Source of the DNA: Microbacterium terregens
GTDB taxonomy: Bacteria > Pseudomonadota > Alphaproteobacteria > Sphingomonadales > Sphingomonadaceae
Direction of reading: 5' to 3'
NCBI RefSeq assembly: GCF_027922045.1
Contig: NZ_BSEX01000009.1
Span: 323,192-387,191, forward strand
DNA length: 64,000 bases
Within the stretch, counting starts at the first letter, position 1. Each line of letters starts with the position of its first letter. Shown here piece by piece: positions 32,617 to 41,738 of the stretch. Position numbers and translations under genes: made by a program. The notes beneath the pieces are model-generated. The model was not told the DNA's origin and made no database searches. It saw only the letters and a program-made list of their open reading frames with translations.

Positions 32617-33945
32617 TCAGTCGAGGCGGCGGGCCAGTTCGCGGTTGAGGCCCAGCGCGATCAACGTGGCGACCGCACCCGACAGCAGATAGCCGCCGGC
32701 GGCAATCAGGCCGAACGTCTCCGCCAGCCACAGCGCCGCGAACGGAGCAAAGCCTGCACCGAACAGCCAGGCCAGGTCCGAGGTGAGCGCGGCACCCGTG
32801 TAGCGCGCGCGCTTCGGGAAGTTGCTGGTCACGGCACCCGACGACTGGCCGAACGACAGGCCGAGCAGGATGAAGCCGACGATCATGAAGGCCGTCTCGC
32901 CCGCCTCGCCGCCATTCAGCAGCATCGGTGCGACACAGGCGAAGATCGCGATCGCAGCGGCGGTGTAGCCGAGCACCGACCGACGCCCGATGCGATCCGC
33001 AAGCAGGCCCGAGCACACGATCGCCACCACGCCGAAGACGGCGCCGACCATCTCGATCACCAGAAAGCGGGTGACGCTCTGCTGCGTGAACACCGCGACC
33101 CAGGAGAGCGGGAATACGGTGACCATGTGGAACAGCGCAAAGCTCGCCAGCGGTGCGAACGCACCGATGATGATGTTGCGCCACTGGTTCTTGAGCGTCG
33201 CGGGCACCGGCGAGGCGGTGAGTTCGCGGGACTTGAACAGCTCGGAATACTCCGGCGACGCCACCATGCGCAGGCGCGCGAACAGCGCCACGACGTTAAG
33301 CGCGAACGCAACGAAGAACGGATAGCGCCAGCCCCAGCTGAGGAAGTCCTCGCCCCCGAGCGTGCCGAGGAAGAAGGCGAACAGCGCGCTCGCCACGATC
33401 AGGCCGATCGGAGCGCCCAGCTGCGGCACCATGGCATACCAACCGCGCTTGTGCGGCGGCGCGTTGAGCGCGAGCAGCGACGCCAGGCCGTCCCAGCTGC
33501 CGCCCAGTGCGAGTCCCTGGCCGATCCGGAAGATCGCCAGCAGAACCGCCGAAGCGGCGCCGACCTGCGCATAGCTGGGCAGGAAGGCCACCGACACGGT
33601 GGACGTGCCGAGCAGGAAGAGCGCGATCGTCAGCTTGACGCTGCGGCCATAACGGCGGTCGATCGCCATGAAGATCTGGCTGCCGACCGGGCGCGCGATG
33701 AAGGCCAATGCGAACAGCGCGAAGGAGGCGAGGGTCGCCTGGACCGCTTCCAGATAGGGGAAGACGAACCGGGGGAACACGAGCACCGACGCGATCGCAT
33801 AGACAAAAAAGTCGAAGAATTCCGAAGTGCGCCCGATGATCACACCGACGGCGATCTCCCCCGGGTGCACGTCATCATGGCCGCGGGAATTCACGACGCG
33901 GGCATCGCGCTCCAAGGGCGCGGACGAGGCATGGGCCTGAGCCAT
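32617..33945 (-). CDS. MFS transporter, metabolite:H+ symporter (MHS) family
   Basis: A 442-residue transporter with twelve predicted helices. The MHS signature is visible: IIGRTSEFFDFFVYAIASVLVFPRFVFP at the first helix and IARPVGSQIFMAIDRRYGRSVKL between helices 2 and 3. Members take up dicarboxylates, shikimate, proline or similar solutes with protons; the substrate cannot be assigned here. The ATG at 33945 lies 15 bases from a 12-base palindrome that may be its operator. It is divergent from cyoA. Confidence 0.92.
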   Translation of the reverse strand: MAQAHASSAPLERDARVVNSRGHDDVHPGEIAVGVIIGRTSEFFDFFVYAIASVLVFPRFVFPYLEAVQATLASFALFALAFIARPVGSQIFMAIDRRYGRSVKLTIALFLLGTSTVSVAFLPSYAQVGAASAVLLAIFRIGQGLALGGSWDGLASLLALNAPPHKRGWYAMVPQLGAPIGLIVASALFAFFLGTLGGEDFLSWGWRYPFFVAFALNVVALFARLRMVASPEYSELFKSRELTASPVPATLKNQWRNIIIGAFAPLASFALFHMVTVFPLSWVAVFTQQSVTRFLVIEMVGAVFGVVAIVCSGLLADRIGRRSVLGYTAAAIAIFACVAPMLLNGGEAGETAFMIVGFILLGLSFGQSSGAVTSNFPKRARYTGAALTSDLAWLFGAGFAPFAALWLAETFGLIAAGGYLLSGAVATLIALGLNRELARRLD

Positions 33946-33960
33946 TACGTATTCAACTCT

Positions 33961-33972
33961 CCGAACGTTCGG
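33961..33972. promoter_or_regulatory. 12-base palindrome upstream of MFS gene
   Basis: CCGAACGTTCGG is a perfect palindrome 15 bases from the MFS start codon, in the 111-base gap shared with cyoA. Its size suits a dimeric repressor, but no regulator is identified. Confidence 0.4.
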
Positions 33973-34004
33973 CGTCCCGATAGGCTCCGGGGCGCCGATC
34001 GGGG

Positions 34005-34023
34005 ATAGGACAAATTGTCCTAT
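34005..34023. promoter_or_regulatory. 19-base perfect inverted repeat upstream of cyoA
   Basis: ATAGGACAA and TTGTCCTAT flank a single central A. This is a long, exact dyad of the kind bound by dimeric regulators such as Rrf2-family proteins. It ends 33 bases before the cyoA ATG, within the likely promoter, so it probably controls the cyo operon. Confidence 0.6.
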
Positions 34024-34056
34024 TCCGCATGTGCGAACGGAGGTCTAGGCGCGCCG

Positions 34057-35181
34057 ATGATGTCCCGCCTATCGTCTTCCTTCGCCGCGCGATGCGGCCT
34101 GAGCTTGCCGCTTGCCGCACTCCTGGGAGGGTGCGACCTGGTGGTGCTGAACCCCTCTGGTGACGTGGCGCGTCAGCAAGGCGACCTGATTCTCTGGTCG
34201 ACCGGTCTGATGCTGCTCATCATCGTTCCGGTGATGGTGCTCACCGTCCTGTTCGCCTGGCGCTATCGCGCCAGCAACAAGGATGCCGAGTACAAGCCGG
34301 ACTGGGATCACTCGATCATGCTCGAGCTGGTGATCTGGTCGGCGCCGCTGCTGATCATCATCGCGCTCGGCGCCTTGACCTGGACTTCGACGCATCTGCT
34401 CGATCCGTATCGCCCGCTTGGGCGCCTTTCGCCGACTCAGGCGGTGAAGGCGAACGAGCGGCCGCTGGAAGTCGAAGTGGTGTCGCTCGACTGGAAGTGG
34501 CTGTTCATCTACCCGGAACAGGGGATCGCAACGGTGAACGAGCTGGTGGTGCCGGTCGGCCGCCAGGTCCAGTTCCGGCTGACCTCTTCCAGCGTGATGA
34601 ACGCCTTCTACGTGCCGGCGATGGCGGGCATGATCTACACCATGCCGGGCATGGAGACGAAGCTTCACGCCGTCCTGAACCGTCCCGGCCAGTTCCCGGG
34701 CATCTCCTCGAATTACAGCGGCGCCGGCTACAGCCACATGCGCTTCACCACCCACTCGGTGGATGACGCGGGCTTCGCGCGCTGGGTCTCGGAGGCGAAG
34801 GCCGCCAAGGGAACGCTCGACGCGGCGACCTATCTCAAGCTTGAGAAGCCGTCCGAAAAGGTGCCGGTGATGCGCTTCGGCGGCGTCGACAAGGGCCTGT
34901 TCGAGCGCATCGTGCAGATGTGCCCGGATCCCAAGCGCCCGTGCGATACCCACAACATGGGGCACGGCGGCCAGCCGGGCGTGAACAACCGCCACGCGAT
35001 GCCGGGCGAGCCGGAAGGCGCGCTCTTCAAGGGCAACGAGGAAAAGCACGGCGGCGATCACCAGTCGAAGCCGGCCGGGCCGGCCCAGGGCACCCAGGAT
35101 CCCGGATCCGAGGCGAACCGCAATATGACCCAGCTCCTCCGCCCCCGCGTGCCGGGTGCGAGCGCGGCCGACCGCGCATAA
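34057..35181 (+). CDS. cyoA: cytochrome bo3 ubiquinol oxidase subunit II
   Basis: A 374-residue lipoprotein subunit (signal ending LGGC) with two membrane helices and a cupredoxin domain that lacks the CuA ligands, as expected for a quinol oxidase: [27 protein letters not shown]. An extended C-terminal tail contains a Gly/His/Pro-rich segment ([20 protein letters not shown]). Two adjacent ATG codons (34057, 34060) are possible starts; a TTG at 34015 lies too close to the palindrome. First gene of cyoABCD-surf1-regBA. Confidence 0.95.
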   Translation: MMSRLSSSFAARCGLSLPLAALLGGCDLVVLNPSGDVARQQGDLILWSTGLMLLIIVPVMVLTVLFAWRYRASNKDAEYKPDWDHSIMLELVIWSAPLLIIIALGALTWTSTHLLDPYRPLGRLSPTQAVKANERPLEVEVVSLDWKWLFIYPEQGIATVNELVVPVGRQVQFRLTSSSVMNAFYVPAMAGMIYTMPGMETKLHAVLNRPGQFPGISSNYSGAGYSHMRFTTHSVDDAGFARWVSEAKAAKGTLDAATYLKLEKPSEKVPVMRFGGVDKGLFERIVQMCPDPKRPCDTHNMGHGGQPGVNNRHAMPGEPEGALFKGNEEKHGGDHQSKPAGPAQGTQDPGSEANRNMTQLLRPRVPGASAADRA

Positions 35182-35191
35182 AGGCCGAACC

Positions 35192-37195
35192 ATGTCAGAC
35201 AGCATTCTCAAGACAATCTTCGGGCGACTGACGCTCGAAAGCTTCCCGATCCACGAGCCGATCCTGCTGGTCACCTTCGGGGCGGTCATGCTGGGCGGCG
35301 TCGCGGTGGTCGCGGCACTCACCTATTTCCGGCTTTGGGGCTATCTCTGGAAGGAGTGGTTCACCACGGTCGACCACAAGCGCATCGGGATCATGTACAT
35401 CATCCTGGCGCTGATCATGTTCCTGCGCGGCTTCGCCGACGCGGTGATGATGCGTCTGCAGCAGGCCATGGCCTTCGGCGGCAGCGAGGGCTATCTGCCC
35501 GCGCACCACTTCGACCAGGTCTTCACCGCCCATGGCGTGATCATGATCTTCTTCGTGGCGATGCCGTTCGTCACGGGCCTCATGAACCTGGTGGTGCCGT
35601 TGCAGATCGGCGCCCGCGACGTGTCGTTCCCGTTCCTGAACAACTTCAGCTTCTGGATGACGGCGTTCGGTGCGGCGCTGGTGATGGTCAGCCTGTTCGT
35701 GGGCGAGTTCGCCCGCACCGGCTGGCTGGCGATGGCGCCGCTCTCGGGCCTCGACTACTCGCCGGACGTCGGTGTCGACTACTACATCTGGGCCTTGCAG
35801 GTGGCGGGTGTCGGTACCTTGCTATCGGGCGTCAACCTGATCGCGACCATCGTCAAGATGCGCGCGCCGGGCATGACCATGATGAAGATGCCGGTGTTCG
35901 TCTGGACGTCGCTGGCGACCAACGTGCTGATCGTCGCCGCCTTCCCGGTGCTGACCGCGGTGCTCGCGCTGCTGTCGCTCGACCGCTACGCCGGAACCAA
36001 CTTCTTCACGAACACGCTGGGCGGTAACCCGATGATGTACGTGAACATGATCTGGATCTGGGGTCACCCGGAGGTGTACATCCTGATCCTGCCGGCGTTC
36101 GGCATCTTCTCGGAGGTGACCTCCACCTTCTCGAGCAAGCGCCTGTTCGGCTATACGTCGATGGTCTACGCGACCCTCGTCATCACCATCCTGTCGTACC
36201 TCGTCTGGCTCCATCACTTCTTCACGATGGGCTCGGGCGCGAGCGTGAACTCCTTCTTCGGCATCACGACGATGATCATTTCGATCCCGACGGGAGCGAA
36301 GATCTTCAACTGGCTGTTCACCATGTACAAGGGGCGCGTGCGCTTCGAACTGCCGATGATGTGGACGGTCGCGTTCATGCTGACCTTCGTGATCGGCGGC
36401 ATGACCGGCGTCATCCTCGCAGTGCCGCCGGCGGACTTCGTCCTCCACAACTCGCTGTTCCTGGTCGCGCACTTCCACAACGTGATCATCGGCGGCGTGC
36501 TGTTCGGCCTGTTCGCGGGCGTGAACTACTGGTGGCCGAAGGCCATGGGCTTCCGCCTCGACCCGTTCTGGGGGAAGGTCAGCTTCTGGTGCTGGGTCGT
36601 CGGGTTCTGGGTCGCGTTTGCGCCGATCTACATCCTGGGCCTCATGGGCGTTACCCGTCGCCTGCGCGTGTTCGATGATCCGTCGCTCCAGATCTGGTTC
36701 ATCATCGCAGGGCTGGGTGCCGCGCTGATCGCGGTGGGAATTCTCGCCATGCTGATCCAGTTCGGGGTGAGCATCCTGCGCCGCGACCAGCTGCGCGACC
36801 TGACGGGCGATCCGTGGGGTGGCCGCACGCTGGAGTGGGCGACCTCGTCCCCGCCGCCGGCCTACAACTTCGCGTTCACGCCGATCGTCCACGACCTGGA
36901 CGCCTGGTACGACATGAAGAACCGTCAGGCCGTTCGTCCGACCGGTGGCTACCGCGACATCCACATGCCCAAGAACACGGGTGCCGGCCTCATCATCGCC
37001 GCGTTCTCGGCGATCTGTGCCTTCGGCCTGATCTGGTACATGTGGTGGCTGGCAGCCCTGGGCCTGCTGGGCGTGATCGCAGCGACGATCATCCACAGCT
37101 TCAACTATGACCGGGACTTCTACATCCCGGCCGCCGAAGTAACCGCCACCGAGGAAGCCTACGGGCGTCAGCTCGCCGCGGCAGGAGCAGCATAA
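35192..37195 (+). CDS. cyoB: cytochrome bo3 ubiquinol oxidase subunit I
   Basis: The 667-residue catalytic subunit reduces oxygen at a heme-copper centre and pumps protons. Key stretches are [15 protein letters not shown] (heme His), [17 protein letters not shown] (CuB His and Tyr), [10 protein letters not shown] (CuB His pair) and HFHNVIIGG (heme His). The ATG at 35192 gives [19 protein letters not shown], the normal CyoB opening. It lies 10 bases after cyoA and 2 bases before cyoC. Confidence 0.97.
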   Translation: MSDSILKTIFGRLTLESFPIHEPILLVTFGAVMLGGVAVVAALTYFRLWGYLWKEWFTTVDHKRIGIMYIILALIMFLRGFADAVMMRLQQAMAFGGSEGYLPAHHFDQVFTAHGVIMIFFVAMPFVTGLMNLVVPLQIGARDVSFPFLNNFSFWMTAFGAALVMVSLFVGEFARTGWLAMAPLSGLDYSPDVGVDYYIWALQVAGVGTLLSGVNLIATIVKMRAPGMTMMKMPVFVWTSLATNVLIVAAFPVLTAVLALLSLDRYAGTNFFTNTLGGNPMMYVNMIWIWGHPEVYILILPAFGIFSEVTSTFSSKRLFGYTSMVYATLVITILSYLVWLHHFFTMGSGASVNSFFGITTMIISIPTGAKIFNWLFTMYKGRVRFELPMMWTVAFMLTFVIGGMTGVILAVPPADFVLHNSLFLVAHFHNVIIGGVLFGLFAGVNYWWPKAMGFRLDPFWGKVSFWCWVVGFWVAFAPIYILGLMGVTRRLRVFDDPSLQIWFIIAGLGAALIAVGILAMLIQFGVSILRRDQLRDLTGDPWGGRTLEWATSSPPPAYNFAFTPIVHDLDAWYDMKNRQAVRPTGGYRDIHMPKNTGAGLIIAAFSAICAFGLIWYMWWLAALGLLGVIAATIIHSFNYDRDFYIPAAEVTATEEAYGRQLAAAGAA

Positions 37196-37197
37196 CG

Positions 37198-37827
37198 ATG
37201 GCCGAGGCCACGATTCCGCCCGGCGCCGAGGCGCCCATGTTCTACGAGCTCGACGAGCATCATCACGACGCCGGGTCCAGCACCATGCTGGGCTTCTGGA
37301 TGTACCTGATGAGCGACTGCCTCATCTTCGCGATGCTGTTCGCCTGCTACGGCGTCTACAGCGGCAGCCTGGCGGGCGGTCCCGGACCGCACGAGCTGTT
37401 CGACCTGAAGCTGGTCGCGGTGAACACCGCGATGCTGCTGCTGTCGTCGATCACCTATGGCTTCGCGATGATCGCAGCCGGCGAGCAGAACAAGGGCGCG
37501 ACCCTTGGCTGGCTGGCCGCGACCGGCCTATTCGGCCTCGCGTTCCTGGGCATCGAGCTCTACGAGTTCTCGCACCTGATCCATGAGGGTGCGGGGCCGT
37601 GGCGCAGCGCGTTCCTGTCGGGCTTCTTCACGCTTGTCGGCACGCACGGCCTGCACGTCACCTTCGGCATCATCTGGCTGGTGGTGCTGATGGTGCAGGT
37701 GAGCCGCGGTGGCCTGATCGCCGCCAACCAGCGTCGCCTCCAGTGCCTGTCGCTGTTCTGGCACTTCCTCGACGTCGTCTGGATCGGCGTCTTCACCTTT
37801 GTCTATCTGTTGGGAGTGCTGCGATGA
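37198..37827 (+). CDS. cyoC: cytochrome bo3 ubiquinol oxidase subunit III
   Basis: A 209-residue, five-helix subunit that stabilises the oxidase. Family patterns include [24 protein letters not shown] and the end [22 protein letters not shown]. Its stop overlaps the cyoD ATG (ATGA), and it directly follows cyoB. Confidence 0.96.
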   Translation: MAEATIPPGAEAPMFYELDEHHHDAGSSTMLGFWMYLMSDCLIFAMLFACYGVYSGSLAGGPGPHELFDLKLVAVNTAMLLLSSITYGFAMIAAGEQNKGATLGWLAATGLFGLAFLGIELYEFSHLIHEGAGPWRSAFLSGFFTLVGTHGLHVTFGIIWLVVLMVQVSRGGLIAANQRRLQCLSLFWHFLDVVWIGVFTFVYLLGVLR

Positions 37828-38192
37828 GCGCGGAACCCGTGGCCCATCACGCCAGCGGCGAAGCACATGGCTCGCGCCGCGACTATGTGATCGGCTTTCT
37901 CCTGTCGGTCGTGCTGACGGCGATCCCGTTCGCGCTCGTCATGACCAACGCCTTTTCGGATCCGCGGGTGACCGCGGGCATCGTGACGGCGATGGCGATG
38001 GTGCAGATCGTCGTTCACATGATCTACTTCCTGCACATGAACACCAAGTCGGAAAGCGGCTGGACGCTGATGGCGCTGATCTTCACGATCATCATCGTCG
38101 TCATCGTGGTCGCCGGATCGCTCTGGGTCATGTACCACATGAACCTCAACATGATGCCCGAGATGGCGTCCGAGGCCATGGAAGCGATGTGA
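37824..38192 (+). CDS. cyoD: cytochrome bo3 ubiquinol oxidase subunit IV
   Basis: A 122-residue subunit with three membrane helices and the CyoD pattern [36 protein letters not shown]. It assists assembly of subunits I and III. Its start overlaps cyoC and its stop overlaps the GTG start of the SURF1 gene. The last residues are Met-rich ([13 protein letters not shown]). Confidence 0.95.
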   Translation: MSAEPVAHHASGEAHGSRRDYVIGFLLSVVLTAIPFALVMTNAFSDPRVTAGIVTAMAMVQIVVHMIYFLHMNTKSESGWTLMALIFTIIIVVIVVAGSLWVMYHMNLNMMPEMASEAMEAM

Positions 38193-38902
38193 AGCAGCGT
38201 GTCGCCCGGCTCACGCTGGGCACGCTGATTGCCCTGGTCTTCGCAGCGCTGGTGGCGCTGGGGATCTGGCAGCTGGAACGCCGCAGCTGGAAGCTGGCGT
38301 TGATCGCACAGGTGGAGCAGCGACTGCGCGCTCCACCTGTCGCGGCTCCGGGGCCGAGGGCCTGGGGCGGCATCGATGACGGGGACGTCTATACCCGCGT
38401 CGTCGCAAGCGGCCGGTACCGGGCCGGTGCGGACAGTTTCGTACAGGCTAGCACGCAGCTCGGTCCCGGATATTGGGTGTTGACGCCGCTCGACACGGGC
38501 AAGTTCACGCTCCTAGTCAACCGGGGCTTCGTGCCGCCGGAGCTGCGCGGCAAGGTGGCGGCTCCCGAAGGAGAAGTTTCCGTGGAGGGGCTGTTGCGGG
38601 TGACGGAGCCCGGCGGTGGTTTCCTGCGCAGCAACGATCCCGCGCAGGATCGCTGGTACTCGCGCGACGTTGCAGCGATCGCCAGCAAGCGGGGGCTTGA
38701 GAATGTCGCTCCCTATTTCATCGATGCCGTCGAACCACGCTCCGGATGGCCGCGCGGCGGCCTGACGGTCGTCCGCTTCCGGAACAATCACCTTGGGTAC
38801 GCCTTCACCTGGTTTGGGCTGGCCGTCGGTCTGCTGGTGATGGTCGCGGTCGCCCGCCGCTGGGGAAGGGAGGTCCACGAGGCGCCGCCACATGACGCGT
38901 AG
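38189..38902 (+). CDS. SURF1 family protein (oxidase assembly)
   Basis: A 237-residue protein with membrane helices at both ends (about 8-28 and 205-227) and a periplasmic SURF1 domain with GIWQLERRSWK, GYWVLTPLDT and VNRGFVPPE. SURF1 proteins help insert heme into heme-copper oxidases, here presumably CyoB. The start is GTG at 38189, overlapping the cyoD stop. The 3' end overlaps the next gene by 11 bases, so the sensor kinase is in the same operon. Confidence 0.93.
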   Translation: MKQRVARLTLGTLIALVFAALVALGIWQLERRSWKLALIAQVEQRLRAPPVAAPGPRAWGGIDDGDVYTRVVASGRYRAGADSFVQASTQLGPGYWVLTPLDTGKFTLLVNRGFVPPELRGKVAAPEGEVSVEGLLRVTEPGGGFLRSNDPAQDRWYSRDVAAIASKRGLENVAPYFIDAVEPRSGWPRGGLTVVRFRNNHLGYAFTWFGLAVGLLVMVAVARRWGREVHEAPPHDA

Positions 38903-40169
38903 CATCGCCTTTCGCGCCGACGGGGAGGCCGGAAGCCGGAACCAGCGGCTGCTGGTACAGCTCCGCTGGATCGCGATCGGGGGGCAGCTGACCGCGATCC
39001 TGGCCGTACACTTCGGTCTTGGTATCACGCTCCCGCTGACGCCGATGCTGGCGACGCTGGGGGTGCTCCTCGGCCTCAACCTATTCGCCCTGTTCCGCCG
39101 GGGCAGGGCGACCACCAACCTCCAGATGTTCGGCGTACTGCTGGTCGATGTCGGTGCGCTGACGGTCCAGCTCTACCTGTCGGGCGGGGCCACCAACCCG
39201 TTCGTGACCCTCTACCTATTGCAGGTCGTCATCGGCGCGGTGCTGCTGTCCGCCTGGTCGAGCTGGGCGCTGGTCGCGATGACCAGCGTGGCGTTTGCAG
39301 CGCTCGCGGTGGTGCATCGGCCGCTGCCGCTGCCGGCGGCATTGGCGAGCGACCTGTCCCCGGGGTTCATGGCCGCCAACTGGTTCAATTTCACGCTCAC
39401 CTCGATCCTTCTCGTAGCGTTCGTGACCCGCATGGCCCGCAACGTCCGTGATCGGGACGCGCATCTGGCGGCGATTCGCCAGCGAGCGGCGGAAGAGGAC
39501 CACATCGTCCGCATGGGACTGCTTGCGAGCGGGGCTGCGCACGAGCTGGGGACCCCACTCGCGTCGCTTTCCGTGGCGCTGGGCGACTGGCGGCAGGAGC
39601 CCGCCATCGCCGGCAGTCCGCGGCTCGCCGCCGAGGTGGACGAGATGCGGGACGAGATCGCCCGCTGCAAGAAGATCCTGGGCGGCGTCCTGTTCGCCGC
39701 GGGCGAAGTCACCGGCGAGGCGCCGGTGCGCACCAGTCTGCATCGCTTCCTGGAAGGCGTCGTCGAAGACTGGCGCGGCAAGGGTCCGGTTCCTCTCCGG
39801 TTCGAGAGCCATCTGGGGCCGGACCGCCCGATCGTCGCCGATCGGGCGCTGGCGCAGGCGCTCACCAACCTTTTCGACAATGCGACCGAGGCCGGCGCCG
39901 GGTCGATCACGCTGGCGGCGGTGATGGACGGCCCCATATTGGTGCTGGCGGTTCGGGACGACGGACGCGGCTTTCGGGAGGATATGTTGGGGACTGTCGG
40001 GCAGCCGTATCGCAGCAGCAAGGAAGCGGGCGGCCTAGGGCTGTTCCTGGCGACCAACGTGCTGCGGACGCTGGGCGGCACGCTGGAGGCCCAGAACCGG
40101 GCCGGCGGCGGCGCCGAGGTGGTGTTGGCGCTGCCGATCGCGTCGCTCGCGCTGGAGGAGACGGAATGA
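38892..40169 (+). CDS. regB: redox-sensing histidine kinase, RegB/PrrB/ActS type
   Basis: A 425-residue membrane kinase with six predicted N-terminal helices. The RegB ubiquinone-binding motif GGATNPF sits at 98-104. The phospho-accepting H217 lies in ASGAAHELGTPLAS. C259, in EIARCKKIL, matches the region of the redox-active cysteine of RegB. The C-terminal ATPase domain shows the N box FDNATEAG and glycine boxes (DDGRGF, GGLGLFLA). It should sense quinone or redox state and phosphorylate the adjacent RegA. Placement downstream of cyoABCD-surf1 ties it to the oxidase it may control. Confidence 0.92.
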   Translation: MTRSIAFRADGEAGSRNQRLLVQLRWIAIGGQLTAILAVHFGLGITLPLTPMLATLGVLLGLNLFALFRRGRATTNLQMFGVLLVDVGALTVQLYLSGGATNPFVTLYLLQVVIGAVLLSAWSSWALVAMTSVAFAALAVVHRPLPLPAALASDLSPGFMAANWFNFTLTSILLVAFVTRMARNVRDRDAHLAAIRQRAAEEDHIVRMGLLASGAAHELGTPLASLSVALGDWRQEPAIAGSPRLAAEVDEMRDEIARCKKILGGVLFAAGEVTGEAPVRTSLHRFLEGVVEDWRGKGPVPLRFESHLGPDRPIVADRALAQALTNLFDNATEAGAGSITLAAVMDGPILVLAVRDDGRGFREDMLGTVGQPYRSSKEAGGLGLFLATNVLRTLGGTLEAQNRAGGGAEVVLALPIASLALEETE

Positions 40170-40696
40170 CCGACCGCAGGCTCCTGATCGTCGAGGACGA
40201 CGCCGTCTTCGCGCGTACGCTCGCCCGGTCGTTCGAGCGGCGTGGCTACCAGGTGGAGGTGACGGCGGATCTTGAGGATCTGGCCGGCATCGTCGATCGC
40301 TTCGCGCCGGAGTTCGCGGTCGTGGATCTGCGGCTCGGCGGGGCATCGGGCCTTGCCTGTGTCGAGCAGCTTCATGCCGCGGACCCGGAGATGCGCATCG
40401 TGGTGCTGACGGGCTTTGCGAGCATCGCCACGGCGGTGGAGGCGATCAAGCTGGGCGCTACCAACTATCTGACGAAGCCCTCGCACACCGACGAGATCGA
40501 GGCGGCGTTCGACCGGCCCGGCGGCGACGCTCAGGTCGAGGTCTCCGCCACCCCGACGACGATCAAGACGCTGGAGTGGGAGCATATCCACCAGACGCTG
40601 GCCGCGAGCGACTTCAACGTGTCGGAGGCCGCGCGGCGGCTCGGCATGCATCGGCGTACCCTCGCTCGGAAGCTGGAGAAGCGCCACCTTTCCTAA
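40166..40696 (+). CDS. regA: response regulator, RegA/PrrA/ActR type
   Basis: A 176-residue regulator: receiver domain 1-115 with acidic pocket E10-D12, phospho-acceptor D54 in VVDLRLGG, T82 and K104. A short linker and a Fis-type HTH (about 135-176) ending SEAARRLGMHRRTLARKLEKR follow, nearly invariant in RegA proteins. Its ATG overlaps the kinase stop. RegA regulators usually control respiration, carbon and nitrogen fixation genes; likely targets here are cyo and perhaps cco. Confidence 0.93.
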   Translation: MTDRRLLIVEDDAVFARTLARSFERRGYQVEVTADLEDLAGIVDRFAPEFAVVDLRLGGASGLACVEQLHAADPEMRIVVLTGFASIATAVEAIKLGATNYLTKPSHTDEIEAAFDRPGGDAQVEVSATPTTIKTLEWEHIHQTLAASDFNVSEAARRLGMHRRTLARKLEKRHLS

Positions 40697-40763
40697 TCCG
40701 GCCGCCTTGACGACCGCGGTGCGCGGCGCGACGGCGGGCGCAAGTTGCTGTCAGGAGAGTGGG

Positions 40764-41369
40764 TTGGAGCAGGACAAGGACGCGCGCCACAATGCCAGGA
40801 TGCGCAAGGTACAGCTTGCGCGCCAGGCGATGATGGCGACCAAGACGATCGAGAAGGGGCTGCTGATCGTCCACACGGGGCCGGGCAAGGGGAAGACTAC
40901 CGCGGCGCTCGGCATGGCGGTGCGGGCGATTGGCCACGGCATGAAGGTGGGCGTGATCCAGTTCGTGAAAGGGGCGATGGATACCGGCGAGAAGGCGGTG
41001 TTCGACGCGCTTTCGGATCACATCGAGTTTCGACCGATGGGGGAGGGCTTCACCTGGGACACCCAGGACCGTGCTCGCGACGTCGCCGTGACCCGCACCG
41101 CCTGGGAAGAGGTGAAGCGGATGCTGGAGGATCCGACCTACGACATGGTGATCGCGGACGAGCTCAACATCGTCCTGCGCTATGACTATCTGCCAGTGGA
41201 AGAGGTGCTGGCGGCGGCTGCGGCACGGGGGCCTCGGCAGCATTTCGTCGTCACCGGGCGCAACGCGCCGCAGGCGCTGATCGACGTGGCCGACCTCGTC
41301 ACCGAGATGACGCAGGTCAAGCATCCGTTCCGGGACGGGGTGAAGGCGCAAGCCGGGATCGAATTCTGA
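40764..41369 (+). CDS. cobO: cob(I)yrinic acid a,c-diamide adenosyltransferase
   Basis: A 201-residue CobO/BtuR-type ATP:corrinoid adenosyltransferase that attaches the 5'-deoxyadenosyl group to cobalt. The Walker A loop HTGPGKGKTTA, the VIQFVKG stretch and the ending HPFRDGVKAQAGIEF are diagnostic. The start is not an obvious ATG: TTG at 40764 is preferred for AGGAGA five bases upstream; ATG 40800 is the alternative. It lies upstream of the B12 riboswitch and so outside its direct control. Confidence 0.94.
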   Translation: MEQDKDARHNARMRKVQLARQAMMATKTIEKGLLIVHTGPGKGKTTAALGMAVRAIGHGMKVGVIQFVKGAMDTGEKAVFDALSDHIEFRPMGEGFTWDTQDRARDVAVTRTAWEEVKRMLEDPTYDMVIADELNIVLRYDYLPVEEVLAAAAARGPRQHFVVTGRNAPQALIDVADLVTEMTQVKHPFRDGVKAQAGIEF

Positions 41370-41435
41370 TCGGGCAAGCGATCCCGGCAACGCAGCGCGA
41401 TTGACCCCGCCCGGCGGCGCGGCTACCGGGCGGCA

Positions 41436-41600
41436 TGCGACAGGTTCCCCGGAGACGGGGATGAAAAGGGAACGGGAAAACCCCGGCTGCCCCTGCAACT
41501 GTACGCGGCGAGCCACCGCGCCATACGCCATTGGGAGTGATCCTGAGAAGGCGGCGAGGACCAGCTGAGACCCGCGAGCCAGGAGACCTGCCTGACGCAG
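41436..41600 (+). promoter_or_regulatory. cobalamin (B12) riboswitch
   Basis: The leader carries the ordered cobalamin-riboswitch core: an early CAGGTTCCCC/GGGGATGAAAAGGGAACGGGAA region, then GCTGCCCCTGCAACTGTA, GCCATTGGGAG, CTGAGAAGGCGGCGAGGA, and the B12 box AGCCAGGAGACCTGCCTG at 41579-41596. It sits 140 bases ahead of btuB. Binding of adenosylcobalamin is expected to turn off btuB and the following genes. Boundaries are approximate. Confidence 0.92.
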
Positions 41601-41670
41601 TCGTCCTTCGATCGGTCAGGGTGCGCCGAACGGACGGGGAAACCCGAGCGACGACATCGTCAGCCTGCAT

Positions 41671-41709
41671 GCTTGCGGGGGCGAGGGCGTGCGCCCTCTC
41701 CCGGCAAGC
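41671..41709 (+). promoter_or_regulatory. hairpin between B12 riboswitch and btuB
   Basis: GCTTGC (41671-41676) pairs with GCAAGC (41704-41709) and GAGGGCG with CGCCCTC inside it, leaving a two-base apical loop. It ends 29 bases before the btuB ATG. It has no T run. It may be part of the expression platform that switches ribosome access or rho-dependent termination. Confidence 0.5.
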
Positions 41710-41738
41710 AGCGGGCGTTGCATGTTGAAGGGGGTTTC

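Noticed and set aside
35822..37096. 424-codon minus-strand frame antisense to cyoB
   Set aside because: cyoB carries all oxidase ligands on the plus strand; the antisense frame is compositional.
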